The position numbers and the translations under genes are program-made. From contig NZ_JBHSIS010000024.1 in the NCBI RefSeq assembly GCF_042653545.1, forward strand, positions 186,001 through 250,000: a stretch of 64,000 nucleotides of DNA, in the 5' to 3' direction. Under the pieces are notes generated by a model, which was given only the letters and a program-made list of their open reading frames with translations, ran no database searches and was not told where the DNA came from. Below, piece by piece: positions 61,934 through 64,000 of the stretch. Position 1 is the stretch's first letter. Each line of letters starts with the position of its first letter. The DNA is from Actinophytocola glycyrrhizae. GTDB taxonomy: Bacteria > Actinomycetota > Actinomycetes > Mycobacteriales > Pseudonocardiaceae.

Positions 61934-64000
61934 ATGACCACCACGCCCGTGACGTGTCCTCTCTGCGAAGCGACCTGCGGGTTGACGGTGACGATCGACG
62001 ACCGGGACGGCGCGGGCCGGGTCACCGGTGTGCGCGGTGACGACGCCGACGTGTTCTCCCACGGGTTCGTCTGCCCCAAGGGCGCGTCGCTCGGCGCCCT
62101 CCACCACGACCCGGACCGGCTGCGCGTGCCACTGGTGCGCCGCGACGGCGAGCTGGTCGAGGCCACCTGGGACGAGGCGTTCGCGGAGATCGAGCGCAGG
62201 CTGCCGGCGATCATGGCCGAGCACGGGCGGAACGCGGTCGCGGTCTACGCGGGCAACCCGGCGGTGCACAACACGCCGACCTCGCTGTACGGCCCTGCGT
62301 TCTACAAGGCGCTCGGCACCAGGAACTTCTACACGGCGGGCACCGTCGACCAGGTCCCCAAGCACTTCTCGGTGGGGCACATGTTCGGCGGCGGGTTCAC
62401 CATCCCCGTGCCGGACCTGGACCGCACCGGGCACCTGCTGATGCTCGGCGCGAACCCGCTCGTGTCCAACGGCAGCCTGATGACCGCCCCTGACATGCGC
62501 GGCAGGCTGCGTGCGCTGCGGGAACGCGGCGGCAAGCTCGTGGTGGTCGACCCGAAGCGGTCCAGGACCGCGGAGATCGCCGACGAGCACCACGCGATCC
62601 GCCCGGGCACCGACGCGCTCCTGCTGTTCGCGCTGGTCAACGAGCTGTTCACGATGTCGCTGGTGAACACCGGGGACCTGCCGGTCAACGGTGTCGACGA
62701 GCTGCGCGCGCTGGCCGCGCCGTTCACGCCGGAGACGGTCGCGGCGCACACCGGCCTCGCGGCCGGGGACATCCGCCGCATGGCCCACGAGCTGGCGGCC
62801 GCCGACCGTGCCGTCGTGTACGGCCGGATCGGCACCACGACGCAGACGTTCGGCACGCTCACCAGCTGGCTGATCGACGTGCTGAACGTGCTGACCGGCA
62901 ACCTGGACCGCGAGGGCGGCGCGATGTTCCCGCTGGCCGCGGCCGGGCAGGCGAACGCGCGCCCGTCGAAGCGGCGCGGCTTCCGGACCGGCCGGTGGCA
63001 CAGCCGGGTCCGCGGCCTGCCCGAGGTGGTCGGGGAGCTGCCGGTGGCGACCCTCGCGGACGAGATCCTGACCCCCGGCGAGGGCCAGGTGCGCGCGCTG
63101 ATCACGGTGTGCGGCAACCCGTGCCTGTCCACCCCGAACGCGGACCGGCTCGCGGAAGCCTTGGGGCAGCTGGACTTCATGATCTCGGTCGACGTGTACC
63201 TGAACGAGACGAGCAGGCACGCGGACGTCGTCCTGCCCGGCCCGACGCCGCTCGAACGCCCGCACTACGACCTGGCGCTGTACCAGCTCGCGGTGCGCAA
63301 CGTGGCGAACTGGACACCGGCCGCGCTGCCGACGGACGTGCCGCAGGAGTGGGAGACCCTGCTGCGCCTCACCGCCATCGTCACGGGCATGGGCGCGGCG
63401 GCCGACATCGCGGCGCTGGACGACTTCGTGGCCGACGAGACGGCCAAGCGGTACGGCGTGCCGCCCGGCGACCGCCGCGGCCCGGAGCGGCTGATCGACA
63501 TCATGCTGCGCGGCGGCCCGTACGACCTGGCGCTCGCCGACCTGGAGGCCGCGCCGCACGGTGTCGACCTCGGCCCGCTGACGCCCCGGCTGCCCGACGT
63601 GCTCGGCACGCCCTCGGGCCGGGTCGAGCTGGCGCCCGCGGCGATCACGGCCGACGTGCCCCGGCTCGCGGCCGTGCTGGGCACCCCGGTGAACGGCGAG
63701 CTGCTGCTGATCGGGCGACGGCAGCTGTCGTCCAACAACTCGTGGATGCACAACCTGGAACCGTTGGTGCGCGGTAAGAACCGCTGCACGGCACAGCTCA
63801 ACCCGGCGGACGCGAGCAGGCTCGGTCTCGTCGACGGCGGCATGGCGGTGGTCCGTTCCCGCGCGGGCAGGATCGAGATCCCGGTGGAGGTCACGGACGC
63901 GATCCGGCCCGGTGTGGTGAGCATCCCGCACGGCTGGGGCCACGACGTGGACGGCACCCGCACCACGGTCGCGCGGGCGCACGCGGGCGTGAACACCAAC
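61934..64000 (+). CDS. Molybdopterin oxidoreductase, formate-dehydrogenase-like, C-terminus off window
   Basis: About 689 codons in the window, cut by the right edge. N-terminal [4Fe-4S] motif CPLCEATCGLTV with FVCPKGASLGALHHDP, then AVYAGNPAVHNTPTSLYGPA, GHLLMLGANPLVSNGSLMTA, VVVDPKRSRTAEIADEHHAI and the C-terminal dinucleotide-binding domain (LLIGRRQLSSNNSWMHNLEP, VSIPHGWGHDVDGTRTT). No Cys or Sec is evident at the usual molybdenum-ligand place (around TAGTVDQVPKH). Resembles the actinobacterial Rv0197-type oxidoreductases. Substrate unknown. GTG 61925 is an alternative start. Confidence 0.88.
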   Translation, partial: MTTTPVTCPLCEATCGLTVTIDDRDGAGRVTGVRGDDADVFSHGFVCPKGASLGALHHDPDRLRVPLVRRDGELVEATWDEAFAEIERRLPAIMAEHGRNAVAVYAGNPAVHNTPTSLYGPAFYKALGTRNFYTAGTVDQVPKHFSVGHMFGGGFTIPVPDLDRTGHLLMLGANPLVSNGSLMTAPDMRGRLRALRERGGKLVVVDPKRSRTAEIADEHHAIRPGTDALLLFALVNELFTMSLVNTGDLPVNGVDELRALAAPFTPETVAAHTGLAAGDIRRMAHELAAADRAVVYGRIGTTTQTFGTLTSWLIDVLNVLTGNLDREGGAMFPLAAAGQANARPSKRRGFRTGRWHSRVRGLPEVVGELPVATLADEILTPGEGQVRALITVCGNPCLSTPNADRLAEALGQLDFMISVDVYLNETSRHADVVLPGPTPLERPHYDLALYQLAVRNVANWTPAALPTDVPQEWETLLRLTAIVTGMGAAADIAALDDFVADETAKRYGVPPGDRRGPERLIDIMLRGGPYDLALADLEAAPHGVDLGPLTPRLPDVLGTPSGRVELAPAAITADVPRLAAVLGTPVNGELLLIGRRQLSSNNSWMHNLEPLVRGKNRCTAQLNPADASRLGLVDGGMAVVRSRAGRIEIPVEVTDAIRPGVVSIPHGWGHDVDGTRTTVARAHAGVNTN

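Overview
The window is high-GC actinobacterial DNA (about 70% G+C by eye, many GTG starts, gene-dense). It most resembles a Pseudonocardiaceae chromosome of the Lentzea/Saccharothrix/Kibdelosporangium type. Supporting marks are mycothiol- and F420-type enzymes, SigE-family sigma factors, DUF3558 lipoproteins, EspG/PPE-like type VII secretion (ESX) accessory proteins, and gene order shared with the mycobacterial purA-fba region. There are no phage, plasmid or transposase genes. No tRNA, rRNA or CRISPR was recognised.

Layout. 1-3007: purM (cut by the left edge), purF and a mycothiol-enzyme-like gene. 3087-9982: first type VII accessory region, with an EspC-like protein plus DUF1023 hydrolase, then SCP-like, EspG, PPE-like, small WXG-like, DUF3558 lipoprotein and a T7SS-associated protein. 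10192-16142: a GGDEF/EAL protein, a secreted GH25 lysozyme and three envelope proteins. 16303-19462: purL-purQ-purS. 19655-28136: metabolic enzymes (epimerase-like, GMC oxidoreductase, aldehyde dehydrogenase, MBL hydrolase, deacetylase-like, SAM hydrolase, MOSC protein). 28213-29646: purB. 29658-33083: two SigE-type sigma/membrane-protein pairs around a TetR gene. 33235-35688: threonine aldolase and an aminotransferase. 35756-38774: second EspG/PPE/DUF3558/WXG-like cluster. 38898-43337: purD, a TRAP permease remnant, glpQ and purA. 43429-50055: an Rv0358-like gene, two secreted HNH nucleases, a DUF3151 gene, fba, an F420-type oxidoreductase and phoD. 50168-61853: SDRs, a sigma factor, nagA under a DasR-like operator, two DedA proteins, an FAD oxidase, an esterase, a VOC protein and a GH76 protein. 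61934-64000: a molybdopterin oxidoreductase cut by the right edge.

How the genes fit together. Eight purine-synthesis enzymes (PurM, F, L, Q, S, B, D, A) are scattered over 43 kb but all lie on the minus strand. The two ESX accessory clusters are paralogous and have no secretion-machine genes with them; they probably serve an ESX apparatus encoded elsewhere. Sigma factors are translationally coupled to likely membrane regulators.

The most unusual content is between genes. Sixteen perfect TTGTCCACA DnaA-box sequences occur, all intergenic. A mosaic family of structured repeats is built from recurring modules: an A/B block, a long-hairpin C block, ~30-bp D hairpin units with compensatory stem changes, and an E block carrying a promoter-like sequence before a GC-rich hairpin. 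Many copies begin at the stop codon of an upstream gene. A 166-bp MITE-like palindrome sits exactly between the purL stop and a convergent lipoprotein stop, duplicating TA and preserving both stop codons.
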